Source: Burkholderia sp. S171 (GTDB lineage: Bacteria > Pseudomonadota > Gammaproteobacteria > Burkholderiales > Burkholderiaceae). Taken from it: a DNA stretch of 64,000 nt. The DNA is taken from NCBI RefSeq assembly GCF_009766085.1, contig NZ_LMUF01000026.1, forward strand, positions 124,460 through 188,459. The letters run 5' to 3'. Within the stretch, counting starts at the first letter, position 1. The number at the start of each line of letters is the position of its first letter. The notes below the pieces were generated by a model, which searched no databases, had not been told where the DNA came from, and worked only from the letters and a program-made list of their open reading frames with translations. Positions 17,326-26,036 of the stretch are shown piece by piece. The translations under genes and the position numbers were made by a program.

Positions 17326-18072
17326 TCAGCCGCGATACACGGTCAACGGAGCGAACGACTGCGCAACCGGCATCAACTCGATGGTATTGATATTCACGTG
17401 CGCCGGGCGCGTGGCGATCCAGTAGATGGAGTCGGCAATGTCCTCGGGAGTGAGCGGCTGCATGTCCTTATAGACATTCGACGCCTTCGAGTCGTCGCCT
17501 TTAAAGCGAATGTTCGAGAATTCCGTACCGCCGCACAGGCCCGGTTCTATGTCGGTTACGCGTAACGCCGTGCCAATCAGATCCGCGCGCAGGTTCAGGC
17601 TGAACTGCCGTACGAACGCTTTGGTCGCGCCATAAACGTTGCCGCCCGCATAGGGATACGTGGCCGCGACCGAACCCAGATTGAATACGTGCCCGCGATT
17701 GCGTTCGACCATGCCAGGCAACAGCGCGTGCGTGACCGTGACGAGCCCCTTGCAGTTGGTATCGATCATGTTGTTCCAATCGTCGAGGCTCGCGCGCTGT
17801 GCCGGTTCCAGGCCAAGCGCCAGGCCGGCATTGTTGACGAGCACGTCGATTTGCGAAAAAGCGTCCGGGAGCGCCGCGAGGGCTGATTTGACCGCAGATT
17901 CGTCGCGAACGTCCAGCTCGACGGGCAACAGCGCGTCGCCGAGTTCTTGCGATAGCGCCAGCAGGCGGTCTTTACGGCGCGCGGTCGCAATCACGCGATG
18001 CCCGCCTTTTACAAACGTGCGGGCAATGGCTGCGCCGAAGCCGGCAGATGCGCCAGTGACAAATACGATCAT
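17326..18072 (-). CDS. ydfG: NADP-dependent 3-hydroxy acid dehydrogenase YdfG
   Basis: A classical short-chain dehydrogenase of 248 residues. TGASAGFG (residues 6-13) binds the cofactor, NNAG follows, and the catalytic Ser-Tyr-Lys set is present (GSVAATYPYAGGNVYGATKAF). The segments TDIEPGLCGGTEFSN, FKGDD and PAHVNINTIELMPV match E. coli YdfG, which oxidises L-allo-threonine, serine and 3-hydroxy acids and reduces malonic semialdehyde. It is divergent from glyA, another amino-acid enzyme, and about 100 bases upstream of ybgC on the same strand. Confidence 0.92.
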   Translation of the reverse strand: MIVFVTGASAGFGAAIARTFVKGGHRVIATARRKDRLLALSQELGDALLPVELDVRDESAVKSALAALPDAFSQIDVLVNNAGLALGLEPAQRASLDDWNNMIDTNCKGLVTVTHALLPGMVERNRGHVFNLGSVAATYPYAGGNVYGATKAFVRQFSLNLRADLIGTALRVTDIEPGLCGGTEFSNIRFKGDDSKASNVYKDMQPLTPEDIADSIYWIATRPAHVNINTIELMPVAQSFAPLTVYRG

Positions 18073-18397
18073 GTGCGGGTTCCGGTTTAATGTTGCTTGT
18101 CAGGATACGGAAAGTGAGTCTTCGCGCGCCGCCGCCCGGGCGCTCGCGAGAAAGCCGGACAGCGTACTTCCATTGCTGCGACGCGGCAAGTTGTGCGTTT
18201 TTATGTCAGTGAATAATTCAATCCGGCCCGATAAAGCCCGCTGAGCATCGCAAATTTCGCTCCCGGCCGGCAATTCTAGCCCTGGCGCGATGCTTCCACG
18301 CGGCGGCCAGCGGTACTTTATGGCCTTGGAAGCACCTATTTAAGGCGCTTTTCGGGAGTTGCCTATTCTCAGGCGGCCCATTAAACTAGGGCGCTCC

Positions 18398-18492
18398 AGC
18401 CCTGCGTAACTGGCGACAAGGATCTTCGGATCCAAGGTGGATTAACCCACCGGGAAGCGCAGGGTGTCGTTTTGCCGTTCGCCTGGGCAGCT
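18398..18492 (+). promoter_or_regulatory. ZTP (pfl) riboswitch in the glyA leader
   Basis: The outer stem CCCTGCG (18400-18406) pairs with CGCAGGG (18458-18464). Inside are the conserved TAACTGGCGAC strand, a variable GGATC-TTCG-GATCC hairpin, and GGTGG/CCACC leading into the conserved CCGGGAAGCG. After a short linker comes the second domain GCCGTTCGCCTGGGCA, which carries the hallmark CGCCTGGGC. These are the core elements of the ZTP/ZMP-binding pfl motif, which is known upstream of glyA and other one-carbon and purine genes. The aptamer ends about 165 bases before the glyA ATG. Confidence 0.88.
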
Positions 18493-18656
18493 GAGATCCG
18501 CACGCGTTCGTTGCGTTGCCGGTGGCTGTCCGTCTCGCGCAAACGGAGCTTCTCTCTTCCGCCTCGCTTGGGACCCATCGTGCTTCGCGCTCCAGCGGCG
18601 TGGCGCATATGCGCACGCGCGATCCGGTCAACTGGCATCCATTCAACGGAAAACGT

Positions 18657-19904
18657 ATGTTTGATAAAGCCCAAAGCACTATTGCCCAAGTCGATCCGGA
18701 ATTGTTTGCGGTGATCGAGCAGGAAAACCGGCGCCAGGAAGATCACATTGAGCTGATCGCGTCGGAAAACTACACAAGCCCGGCCGTCATGGCCGCTCAA
18801 GGCTCGCAACTCACGAATAAATACGCGGAAGGCTACCCGGGCAAGCGCTATTACGGCGGCTGCGAGTACGTCGATATTGTCGAGCAACTGGCGATCGACC
18901 GCGTGAAACAGCTGTTTGGCGCTGAAGCCGCCAACGTGCAGCCCAATTCCGGCTCGCAAGCCAATCAGGGCGTGTTCTTCGCCATGCTCAAGCCCGGCGA
19001 CACCATCATGGGCATGAGCCTGGCCGAAGGCGGTCACCTGACGCACGGCTCGCCGGTGAACATGTCCGGCAAGTGGTTCAACGTGGTCAGCTACGGCTTG
19101 AACGAAGCCGAAGATATTGACTACGACAAAATGGAAGAGCTTGCTAAAGCGCACAAGCCGAAGCTGATCGTGGCGGGCGCGTCGGCGTTCGCACTGAAGA
19201 TCGATTTCGAACGGTTTTCGAAGATCGCCAAGAGCGTTGGCGCATATTTCATGGTCGACATGGCGCATTACGCCGGCCTGATCGCAGCGGGTGTTTATCC
19301 GAACCCCGTGCCGTTCGCGGATTTCGTCACGACCACGACCCACAAGAGCCTGCGCGGTCCGCGCGGCGGCGTGATCCTGATGAAGGCCGAGTACGAGAAA
19401 CAAATCAACTCGGCCATTTTCCCGGGCATTCAAGGTGGTCCGCTGATGCACGTGATTGCCGGTAAGGCCGTTGCGTTCAAGGAAGCGTTGTCGCCGGAAT
19501 TCAAGGCTTATCAGCAGAAGGTCGTGGACAACGCGCGCGTGCTGGCTGAAACGCTGGTGCAGCGCGGCCTGCGGATTGTCTCGGGCCGCACCGAGAGCCA
19601 TGTGATGCTGGTCGACCTGCGCGCGAAGCACATCACCGGCAAGGCAGCGGAAGCGGCGCTTGGCAAGGCTCATATCACGGTGAACAAGAACGCGATTCCG
19701 AACGATCCGGAAAAGCCGTTCGTCACCAGCGGCGTGCGTCTCGGCTCGCCGGCCATGACCACGCGCGGTTTCGGCGTGGCTGAGGCCGAGCAGGTGGGTA
19801 ACCTGATTGCCGACGTGCTGGATGCGCCGGAAGACGAAGCCAACCTCGAGCGCGTACGCGCGAAGGTCGCCGCGTTGACCAAGCAATTCCCGGTCTACGG
19901 CTAA
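18657..19904 (+). CDS. glyA: Serine hydroxymethyltransferase GlyA
   Basis: GlyA converts serine and tetrahydrofolate to glycine and 5,10-methylene-tetrahydrofolate, the main source of one-carbon units; PLP is the cofactor. The 415-residue product has [19 protein letters not shown], the glycine-rich [15 protein letters not shown], the [17 protein letters not shown] segment and the PLP-lysine motif [15 protein letters not shown]. The start chosen gives MFDKAQ, as in homologues; the frame is open further upstream through the leader. A ZTP riboswitch precedes it, so expression probably responds to 10-formyl-THF shortage. nrdR starts three bases after its stop. Confidence 0.97.
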   Translation: MFDKAQSTIAQVDPELFAVIEQENRRQEDHIELIASENYTSPAVMAAQGSQLTNKYAEGYPGKRYYGGCEYVDIVEQLAIDRVKQLFGAEAANVQPNSGSQANQGVFFAMLKPGDTIMGMSLAEGGHLTHGSPVNMSGKWFNVVSYGLNEAEDIDYDKMEELAKAHKPKLIVAGASAFALKIDFERFSKIAKSVGAYFMVDMAHYAGLIAAGVYPNPVPFADFVTTTTHKSLRGPRGGVILMKAEYEKQINSAIFPGIQGGPLMHVIAGKAVAFKEALSPEFKAYQQKVVDNARVLAETLVQRGLRIVSGRTESHVMLVDLRAKHITGKAAEAALGKAHITVNKNAIPNDPEKPFVTSGVRLGSPAMTTRGFGVAEAEQVGNLIADVLDAPEDEANLERVRAKVAALTKQFPVYG

Positions 19905-19907
19905 GCT

Positions 19908-20390
19908 ATGCGCTGCCCTTTCTGCCGGCACGAGGACACGCAAGTGGCGGATTCGCGCGTGTCGGAAGACGGGGCGGCGATTCGCCGGCGGCGGCGTTGT
20001 CCCGCCTGCGACAAGCGTTTCACCACCTATGAGCGCGTGGAACTCGCGTTGCCGTCGGTAGTCAAGAAGGATGGCAGCCGCACCGAGTTCGATCGCGCGA
20101 AGATTGTGGCGAGCATGCAACTGGCGCTGCGCAAGCGCCCGGTTGCGGCAGACGCCATTGACGCCGCTGTTGCGCGGATCGAATACCAGTTGCTTGGCAG
20201 CGGTGAGCGCGAAGTTCGCAGCGACCGTCTGGGCGAGCTGGTGATGAACGAGCTGCGGCAGTTGGACACCATCGCGTACGTGCGTTTTGCTTCGGTCTAC
20301 AAACGCTTTGAAGACGTGTCCGAATTCGAAGACGTGCTCGAGGAATTCCGGCGCGCTGCGCCGCGCAAATCCAGTCCCCGCAAACGCTGA
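19908..20390 (+). CDS. nrdR: Transcriptional repressor NrdR
   Basis: NrdR represses ribonucleotide reductase genes in response to adenine nucleotides. The N-terminal zinc ribbon has two CxxC pairs (CPFC and CPAC, with the basic stretch IRRRRRC between them) and an ATP-cone domain follows at about residues 49-139. The length of 160 residues is normal. It is downstream of glyA in the same transcript, a frequent pairing in Burkholderiales that joins one-carbon supply with dNTP control. Confidence 0.96.
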   Translation: MRCPFCRHEDTQVADSRVSEDGAAIRRRRRCPACDKRFTTYERVELALPSVVKKDGSRTEFDRAKIVASMQLALRKRPVAADAIDAAVARIEYQLLGSGEREVRSDRLGELVMNELRQLDTIAYVRFASVYKRFEDVSEFEDVLEEFRRAAPRKSSPRKR

Positions 20391-20565
20391 GCGTTTCTGC
20401 ATTTCCCTTTCCTTTCTCGCTTGAACCCTGCGTTGAACCCTGTGATCGTTTCGATAGTATGTCGAGGCTTTCGCACGTCCGATACTCGACCGATCGGCTA
20501 ATGGCGGACATCGAAAAATCTCTTTAGATTGAGCGTTGGTTCAGTTCAGTCGATAAGGGATGCAG

Positions 20566-21109
20566 ATGAATTTTCGATGTTTGTCAGGCTTCACGCTGGT
20601 CGAGCTCGCGGTCGTGCTTGCAGTGATCGCTGTGGTTGCCACGTTCGCTACGCCGTCCGTTGTCGTCTGGCATAAGCGCGATCAGATCGACACCCGGGCG
20701 CGCGTGATGATGGCCACGCTCACGCTGGCGCGCTCAGAAGCAATTCGGCGCGGGGCACGCGTGACCATGTGCCGGATCGATGCCGCGCACGCGTGTCTCG
20801 CGGCCAGCAAGCCCTGCAACGGCGGCTTGACCGACTGGTCATGCGGATGGGCGCTATTCGCCGATCGAGGCGGTGCGCGCGTGTTGTTGAGAATGCAGCC
20901 GGCGGCGAGCGGCATTGCTATTGTCGGCACGGGGAGTGAATTGTCGTTCACGCCGCCTTCGGGCCAGGTGATCGGCGGCTTTCGAAGCTTCGACTTCAGT
21001 GCGCGCGACAACGCGTTGGCGTCGCTTGGCGCGCGCGCGCCGTTGTATCCGGCTCGCGGCCGGCGGGCGGCCCCGGTTGACGCAAGGCGCGTGCGGAGCG
21101 GCGACATGA
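20566..21109 (+). pseudogene. fimT: Type IV minor pseudopilin FimT/GspH family, out of frame
   Basis: The class III leader SGFTLVELAVVLAV and a GspH-type body with Cys pairs are seen up to about residue 154. From the (GC)6 tract onward the proper ending is in another frame: CIRLAAGGRPRLTQGACG and a stop at 21107-21109, overlapping the pilV ATG as ATGA. As read, fimT instead runs straight into pilV as one 314-codon frame. One extra GC unit would restore a 181-residue FimT. The start at 20566 has AAGGGA five bases upstream. Minor pseudopilins prime type IV pilus assembly. Confidence 0.75.
21029..21040 (+). repeat. (GC)6 dinucleotide tract in fimT
   Basis: Six uninterrupted GC units lie exactly where the fimT reading frame is lost. 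A change of one unit would move fimT between its own stop and a fusion with pilV. Confidence 0.8.
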
Positions 21110-21510
21110 CACGTTCATCGCGCAGTGTCGGCCGAGACGATTCACTGATCGAAGTCCTGATCGCGATGTCGCTGACGGCTATTACAGCGCTCGGGATTAT
21201 CGGCGCGCAAATGTGGCTGGCTCGCAACGAACGTTCGCTGATGGCGCGCGAGCTTGCCACATCGATTGCGGATTCCGTTGCAGAGGGAATCCGTCGCGAC
21301 GCCGATCGCGATCCGGTCATAACCCACTGGCGCGCGCGAGCCGCGGCGTTGTTGCCCGATGGCGATGTCGATGTGCTGGACCGTGGCGATGGTCTGCACA
21401 TCGCGGTCGTGAAATGGCGGGCACAGGCATCGAGTGACGGTGAAGCGGTGTGTGCAGAACCGGGCGTGGGCGCAAAGCTCGCCTGCGTTGTCGTGGCGTT
21501 TGCACGATGA
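21106..21510 (+). CDS. pilV: Type IV minor pilin PilV-like
   Basis: A 134-residue pilin-like protein with the helical segment SLIEVLIAMSLTAITALGII typical of PilV. The leader is odd: counting back from the Glu expected at +5, the -1 residue is Asp (VGRDDSLIEV) instead of the invariant Gly, with Gly two residues further off, so cleavage by the prepilin peptidase PilD may be poor. The start lies in an ATGA overlap with the ancestral fimT stop, and the gene overlaps pilW the same way. Confidence 0.75.
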   Translation: MTRSSRSVGRDDSLIEVLIAMSLTAITALGIIGAQMWLARNERSLMARELATSIADSVAEGIRRDADRDPVITHWRARAAALLPDGDVDVLDRGDGLHIAVVKWRAQASSDGEAVCAEPGVGAKLACVVVAFAR

Positions 21511-22322
21511 CCGCTTCCAGATACCCGCAGCGTGGCCATACGCTGCTTGAGCTATCAATCTCGGTGGCGCTCGGCGTGCTGATCGTGCTCGCGACTATTT
21601 CGCTGTATCGCGGGCAGCGGTTTGCCTATGACCATGCAACGGAAACAACGCGCCTGCGCGACGCAGCAAGCACTGCCCTCGACCTGATTGGCCAGCAAGT
21701 TCAGATGGCGGGTTTCGTCCCGGCCGGGACTGGCCAAGACAAGGGTCCGCCGCTGTTCGGATGCTCTCCAGGCCGCCCGACCGGTAGCGACGCTGCGTCC
21801 GTGTGCGAGACACTTGCGAGCCGATCCGACGGCATAGTTGTCCGCTATGCCGCTGACACTATCTCGACGTGGCCGTCGTCGTCCGGCTTGCCGACCGACT
21901 GTCTCGGGCAGATATCGGCGGGTGAGTGGATCGTCAACCGCTACTACGCGAAGGCGAGTTCGTCCACGGTCGAGCCCGAGCTGTATTGCGAGGGAAGCGG
22001 CAAGCCCGGTACCGGGCAGCCACTGGTCGAGGGGATTGAACGGATCAAGTTCGGCTATTGGCTGAAGGATGCGTCGTTCTCCGTGGACGCCTCGGCGATC
22101 TCGCAGGACCGCTGGCCGCTGGTCGTCGCCGTGGACGTGTGCGTGCTCGTGCGAGGAGACAGTCCGAGCGCGGCAGCTCGCCCGCGTTATGCCGATTGCG
22201 ATGGTGCGTCGGTCGTGTGCGCGGACGGTCGTATCCGGCAAGTTTTCCGGCGTCGCGTTGCACTGCGCAATGTAGCGATTACACCGAACGCTCCGAACAA
22301 TGCAGGAGCGGCATCGTCATGA
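21507..22322 (+). CDS. pilW: Type IV minor pilin PilW-like
   Basis: PilW is a larger minor pilin that joins the tip complex of type IVa pili. The 271-residue product has a class III leader RGHTLLELSISVALG with Gly at -1 and Glu at +5, then IGQQVQMAGFVPAG, a motif common in PilW, and several Cys residues for disulfides. The start is set by the ATGA overlap with pilV; the open frame reaches further upstream inside pilV. Confidence 0.85.
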   Translation: MTASRYPQRGHTLLELSISVALGVLIVLATISLYRGQRFAYDHATETTRLRDAASTALDLIGQQVQMAGFVPAGTGQDKGPPLFGCSPGRPTGSDAASVCETLASRSDGIVVRYAADTISTWPSSSGLPTDCLGQISAGEWIVNRYYAKASSSTVEPELYCEGSGKPGTGQPLVEGIERIKFGYWLKDASFSVDASAISQDRWPLVVAVDVCVLVRGDSPSAAARPRYADCDGASVVCADGRIRQVFRRRVALRNVAITPNAPNNAGAASS

Positions 22323-22858
22323 AAAAACATTTCCGCTTGCGTAGAAGTTCACGCGGCATCGCGTTGCCGATCGTCCTGCTGATGTCGTCGATGCTACTGG
22401 TCACCGCCGCCGCATGGCTTGAGGCGGCGCTCGTCAGCGCGCGAACAACAACCAATCTGGGTGAGCGCGTGCAAGCGTTTCACAGCGCCGACAGCGCGTT
22501 GATCCGCTGCACCCGCATCGCGCTTGACTCTCTGCCCGAGCTGAAAAACCTCACCGGTCCGCTTGCCGTTGAATCGGACAAATGGCGGCTGAAGGCTTCG
22601 TTCGAAGGTGCATCGGCGAGTGCGGTGATGCCGTTTGCATCGTGGCCCTATGCGATACGACCGCCCCAATGCCTCATCGAGATTTGGCCGGCGCGGGCTA
22701 ACGATCAAGCCGGCGCTGTTTTGATCACCGCTCGCGGTTTCGGCCGGATGGCGGACAACGAGTCGTGGTTACAGCAGGAGATCGAGATGAGTGAAAGCGG
22801 CATCGTGCGGCACTGGCGACGCATTGTCGCAAAGCCATTTCAAGGGAACCTGCCATGA
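22319..22858 (+). CDS. pilX: Type IV minor pilin PilX-like
   Basis: The 179-residue product starts with a basic leader and SRGIALPIVLLMSSMLLVTAA. PilX/GspK-type pilins lack the usual Glu at +5, as here. The body contains HSADSALIRCTR, similar to the AE-type segment after the helix in PilX. It overlaps pilW and pilE by ATGA at both ends, so its place in the operon supports the assignment more than sequence alone. Confidence 0.8.
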   Translation: MKKHFRLRRSSRGIALPIVLLMSSMLLVTAAAWLEAALVSARTTTNLGERVQAFHSADSALIRCTRIALDSLPELKNLTGPLAVESDKWRLKASFEGASASAVMPFASWPYAIRPPQCLIEIWPARANDQAGAVLITARGFGRMADNESWLQQEIEMSESGIVRHWRRIVAKPFQGNLP

Positions 22859-23283
22859 CAACTTCAGACGAGGGCTTCACGCTGCTCGAACTGATGATCA
22901 CGCTCGGCATGGCGGCGATTATCGCGACATTCGCCATGCCGATTTATCGGGAACAGGTGAGAAGAGGGCATCGAATGTATGCTGTGACGGCACTCTATCG
23001 CGCGGCTCAATACGTGGAGAGCGCACGAACGATTTCAAGCAATGACGTGGCCTCGAAGCTGCCGCTTGGCTTCGATCACGCGCCCGCGTTAGGCACGGTG
23101 GTTTATGTGTTGCGTATGCTCGGCGAGTCGGAGCAGAACGGCGGGTATTCGATTGAAGCGCAGCCGGTCGACGATAGGGACGCGTGCGGAATCTATTCGC
23201 TGGACGCGACGGGCGTCAGGTCAAATCGGTCGGCGGAAAAACTCACGCCGCCCAAAGTGGCGGCGTGCTGGAGCGGCAAATGA
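22855..23283 (+). CDS. pilE: Type IV pilin PilE-like minor pilin
   Basis: The 142-residue product has a short leader and the canonical class III site EGFTLLELMITLGMAAIIATFA, then YREQVRRGHR and ALYRAAQYVE. A C-terminal region with two Cys could form the D-loop. It closes the fimT-pilV-pilW-pilX-pilE set; no pilY1 follows, because the next gene is convergent. PilE here means the minor pilin of the operon, not the main pilus subunit. Confidence 0.85.
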   Translation: MTTSDEGFTLLELMITLGMAAIIATFAMPIYREQVRRGHRMYAVTALYRAAQYVESARTISSNDVASKLPLGFDHAPALGTVVYVLRMLGESEQNGGYSIEAQPVDDRDACGIYSLDATGVRSNRSAEKLTPPKVAACWSGK

Positions 23284-23333
23284 GCGGATTGATTAAACGC
23301 ACTGCGCCGCCCGAATGGCCCGGGCCTGGCGTG

Positions 23334-23849
23334 TCAGGCGTCCGGATCGACGGCAATGTCCGTGGGCAACGGTTTGTCCGGAGCCGACCTGATCTGTTGC
23401 CACACGCGATACGCCTCCCAGCCCAGCAAGCCCAGACCGCCCCACTTGAGGATCGGTTTCGCGCTTGCGATCAGCCTGGAGCGCACGGGTTTCGTGAGCA
23501 CCAGCGATGCAAGAGAACTCACAACGGGATATTGCTTGAGCAACAGGCCCAGACCGCCACCGCCGCCACTGAACAGGCCACTAAGTCCGCTCAGTCCACT
23601 CATCCGGCTCATGAACCCGCTGGCACCGGATGCCCGGCCGCGCTTGCGGCGCCCCGGCATCAACAAACTCAGGACGCTGAAATGCGAGACCTTGTAACGC
23701 AGATCGGCGCTGGCTTGCGCGAGTTCCATACGCTCGACGTCCGCCCGCGCGATCAGCAGTTCCTTGCGCAGCGCGCGCATGTGGGGCGTGCTCAGCTTGT
23801 GCGCGGTCGCTCGCTTCTGAGCTTTGAAGGTGTCGTCGTAGTGACTCAT
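23334..23849 (-). CDS. DUF3318 family protein
   Basis: A 171-residue protein with a helical N-terminal half (LRKELLIARADVERMELAQA), a Gly-rich stretch (GLFSGGGGGLG) and a hydrophobic C-terminal region (LLKWGGLGLLGWEAYRVWQQI as read in overlapping parts). It is the usual third member after DUF883 and YqjE-type proteins in Burkholderia relatives and is probably membrane associated. ATG at 23849 was chosen; an upstream ATG at 23915 is possible. Function unknown. Confidence 0.75.
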   Translation of the reverse strand: MSHYDDTFKAQKRATAHKLSTPHMRALRKELLIARADVERMELAQASADLRYKVSHFSVLSLLMPGRRKRGRASGASGFMSRMSGLSGLSGLFSGGGGGLGLLLKQYPVVSSLASLVLTKPVRSRLIASAKPILKWGGLGLLGWEAYRVWQQIRSAPDKPLPTDIAVDPDA

Positions 23850-23936
23850 GGCGTGGCAGGCTCTTGGAAAGTCGTCGATGAAAACTGTTTCGTCGTACTG
23901 CCCGGGCGTCGCCATGAGGTGAGTCCCGGGCGCACA

Positions 23937-24317
23937 TCAGTTGAACGTGTCGCGGTCCTTCTTGAACTCGGCGAGCGTACTGTCGAATACATTAGGGGAA
24001 TTGAGCAGTCCGGCGCGCGCACGAACCGCGCACAGCACGGCAAACAGCGCATACGCAACCGTGATCGCCGCGAGCGATTGCCACCTGTAGGTATCCCAGA
24101 ACGCGATCGCGATCAGCACTGTGAGCGTGATGAGCGCCATCATGGTGAGCATCATGGCGGCAAGACCGAGGAAGAGCACGCCGATCAGCCGCTCCTTTTC
24201 CTCAGCGAGCTCGATGCCGATCAGTTCCAGGCGCGTTTCGAAAATGGCGAACACGGAACTGACAATGCGGCGCAACGGCCCTTGCGTATCGTGCTGAGAT
24301 TGCCTTTCTGTCGTCAT
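23937..24317 (-). CDS. YqjE-like phage-holin-family membrane protein
   Basis: A 126-residue protein with a soluble helix that contains the family segment FAIFETRLELIGIELAEEKE, followed by two membrane segments (about 45-70 and 78-100). Pfam classes this fold as holin 3.6 (Actin_pore/YqjE). In E. coli the yqjD-yqjE-yqjK set is RpoS-controlled and associated with the inner membrane; the same neighbours are present here. No lytic role is implied. Confidence 0.85.
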   Translation of the reverse strand: MTTERQSQHDTQGPLRRIVSSVFAIFETRLELIGIELAEEKERLIGVLFLGLAAMMLTMMALITLTVLIAIAFWDTYRWQSLAAITVAYALFAVLCAVRARAGLLNSPNVFDSTLAEFKKDRDTFN

Positions 24318-24358
24318 GGCTTGAGCGCGAGGAGCGCGTTATTTTGGCGCGAATATTT

Positions 24359-24388
24359 CCGGCCGGGTCGCGTAGCCGCCCCGGCCGG
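24359..24388. repeat. Inverted repeat between the DUF883 and yqjE genes
   Basis: CCGGCCGGG and CCCGGCCGG form a 9-bp stem with a 12-base loop. On the minus strand there is no following T-run, so it may limit or stabilise the transcript rather than end it. Confidence 0.5.
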
Positions 24389-24532
24389 TCTTTTAATCTG
24401 GACGCCGGCCAGGAAAGCTCCGGCGGTCCCAGGCGGTCACGGCTTTTGCCGGCCAAGTTAGCTCGGCGTATATAGCAATTAGCAAACCGCGGCAAGACCA
24501 GCGGCTAACCCGGCCCCTGGGATGAATGACGA

Positions 24533-24835
24533 TTAGCGACGATTGATCAACAAACCCACAACGACGCCTAAACCTGCAGCAATCCCGATTGATGCCCACG
24601 GGCGTTCGTGAACGAAGTCGTCGGTAGCACGAGCGGCTTTCTTGCCTTTTTCGATCACCACGACTTGTGCGTCGGCAGCTCGCTCCTTCGCTTGCTTCAA
24701 GCGGGTCAGAGCGGTCTCGCGCAACTCGGATGCACGCTCGCCTGTGGCGCTTGCGGCCTGTTTCAACAGGTCTTCGGCGTCTGCGAGAACGGTTTTGATA
24801 TCCGACATGAATCGCTCCTTATTGATTTCTGACAT
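24533..24835 (-). CDS. DUF883 family protein (YqjD/ElaB type)
   Basis: A 100-residue protein with a long charged helix (about residues 5-80) and a C-terminal membrane anchor ending in GVVVGLLINRR, the family hallmark. E. coli YqjD and ElaB are tail-anchored inner-membrane proteins that bind ribosomes and appear in stationary phase. The start MSEINKERF is chosen over an ATG four codons upstream. It heads a DUF883-YqjE-DUF3318 set. Confidence 0.88.
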   Translation of the reverse strand: MSEINKERFMSDIKTVLADAEDLLKQAASATGERASELRETALTRLKQAKERAADAQVVVIEKGKKAARATDDFVHERPWASIGIAAGLGVVVGLLINRR

Positions 24836-25291
24836 TGATGGCTCCACACGGGTGAGGCTACGCCAATCGTACCAAAGAAGCGGTCGCTAATTGGCGTCCA
24901 TCCGGCCCCTAGATCAAACCTTGCAGTTTTTGTTCCTGCTGTCACAAAGCTCGCCACGGCATCTGTCAAAAAGGGTATCCCTCCAACGCGTGGAGGCCGG
25001 CCATTAAATGCATGGGTGCAGGTTGTGCATCGAACCGGAGGCGTTCACGTCTGCGAGAGTTATTGGTGAGGGCCGAAAAATTACAAAAATGCATGTCGAT
25101 GTGACGGAATGTTCGTTCGTTGTGCAGGTCTAGTCCCTTATGCTTTAATTTTCGCTGGACCGGACGCGTCGGGACGAACCTGTACAGTCTGGCTGAGCCG
25201 AACAGACAAGGCCCAGATACCTGCTACCAACCTGTACCAGACCTGCATTGCGTGACGAATAACGCGGTGCATCACTTCAAGGAGACACATC
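24836..25291. other. Divergent intergenic region
   Basis: This holds the upstream regions of the DUF883 set and the peroxiredoxin gene. It is AT-richer near 25075-25150, where TTTAAT could serve as a -10 element, but no confident promoter, OxyR site or RNA was recognised. Confidence 0.4.
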
Positions 25292-25930
25292 ATGAGCTTG
25301 CGTCTAGGCGACACGGCGCCCGATTTCGAACAGGATTCCAGCGTTGGCCGTATCAAGTTTCACGAATGGCTAGGCGACAGCTGGGGCGTGCTGTTTTCAC
25401 ATCCGGCGGATTTCACGCCGGTTTGCACGACGGAACTCGGTCTGACGGCGAAGCTGGCGGGGGAGTTCGAGAAACGCAATGTGAAGGCCATTGCGTTGTC
25501 GGTTGATAACGTGGAGTCGCATAAGGAGTGGATCAAGGACATCAACGAAACGCAGGCCGCGAATGTCGGTTTTCCGATCCTGGCCGACGGTGACCGGAAG
25601 GTGTCCGAGCTATACGACATGATTCATCCGAATGCGAATGCCACGTTGACGGTGCGCTCGCTTTTTGTCATCGATCCGAAAAAGAAGGTTCGCCTGACCA
25701 TTACGTACCCGGCGAGCACGGGTCGAAACTTCGATGAAATCCTGCGGGTGATCGATTCGCTGCAACTCACCGATAGCCATCAGGTCGCGACGCCGGGTAA
25801 CTGGAAGCAGGGCGACGACGTGGTGATCGTGCCGTCGCTGCAAGACCCGGAGGAGATCAAGCGCAAATTCCCGAAAGGCTACAAGGCTGTGCGCCCGTAT
25901 CTGCGCCTGACGCCGCAACCGAACAAGTAA
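25292..25930 (+). CDS. 1-Cys peroxiredoxin (Prx6 type)
   Basis: This enzyme reduces hydrogen peroxide, organic peroxides and peroxynitrite. The peroxidatic Cys45 is in the motif PADFTPVCTTELG, with Thr42 placed as usual. There is no other cysteine in the 212 residues, so the oxidised Cys must be recycled by an external thiol. The long C-terminal extension (PSLQDPEEIKRKFPKGYKAV) marks the Prx6 subfamily. GGAG lies eight bases before the ATG. The gene stands alone, ending at a strong bidirectional terminator. Confidence 0.93.
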   Translation: MSLRLGDTAPDFEQDSSVGRIKFHEWLGDSWGVLFSHPADFTPVCTTELGLTAKLAGEFEKRNVKAIALSVDNVESHKEWIKDINETQAANVGFPILADGDRKVSELYDMIHPNANATLTVRSLFVIDPKKKVRLTITYPASTGRNFDEILRVIDSLQLTDSHQVATPGNWKQGDDVVIVPSLQDPEEIKRKFPKGYKAVRPYLRLTPQPNK

Positions 25931-25954
25931 GCGCTAGCGGCGTCAGCAACAAAC

Positions 25955-25988
25955 AAAAAGCCAACGCATGAACCGCGTTGGCTTTTTG
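25955..25988. terminator. Bidirectional terminator, peroxiredoxin / gcdH
   Basis: AAAAGCCAACGC pairs with GCGTTGGCTTTT around a seven-base loop. It has a T-run on the plus strand and A-residues upstream that give a T-run on the minus strand, and it lies between convergent genes. Confidence 0.9.
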
Positions 25989-26036
25989 CTTTCCAGCGAC
26001 CTTATCGAGCCGCAACGATCCCGGCGAGAACCTCGC

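Noticed and set aside
18381-20402. A 673-codon open frame on the minus strand
   Set aside because: It lies opposite glyA and nrdR, both intact and conserved. Long antisense frames are common in high-GC coding DNA, and this one has no family motif.
23937-24317. Holin-family protein considered as a prophage lysis gene
   Set aside because: It is part of the conserved DUF883-YqjE-DUF3318 set, with no phage genes nearby.
23184-24461. A 425-codon plus-strand frame
   Set aside because: It runs antisense to the DUF3318 and yqjE genes and overlaps the end of pilE; no motif and no ribosome site.
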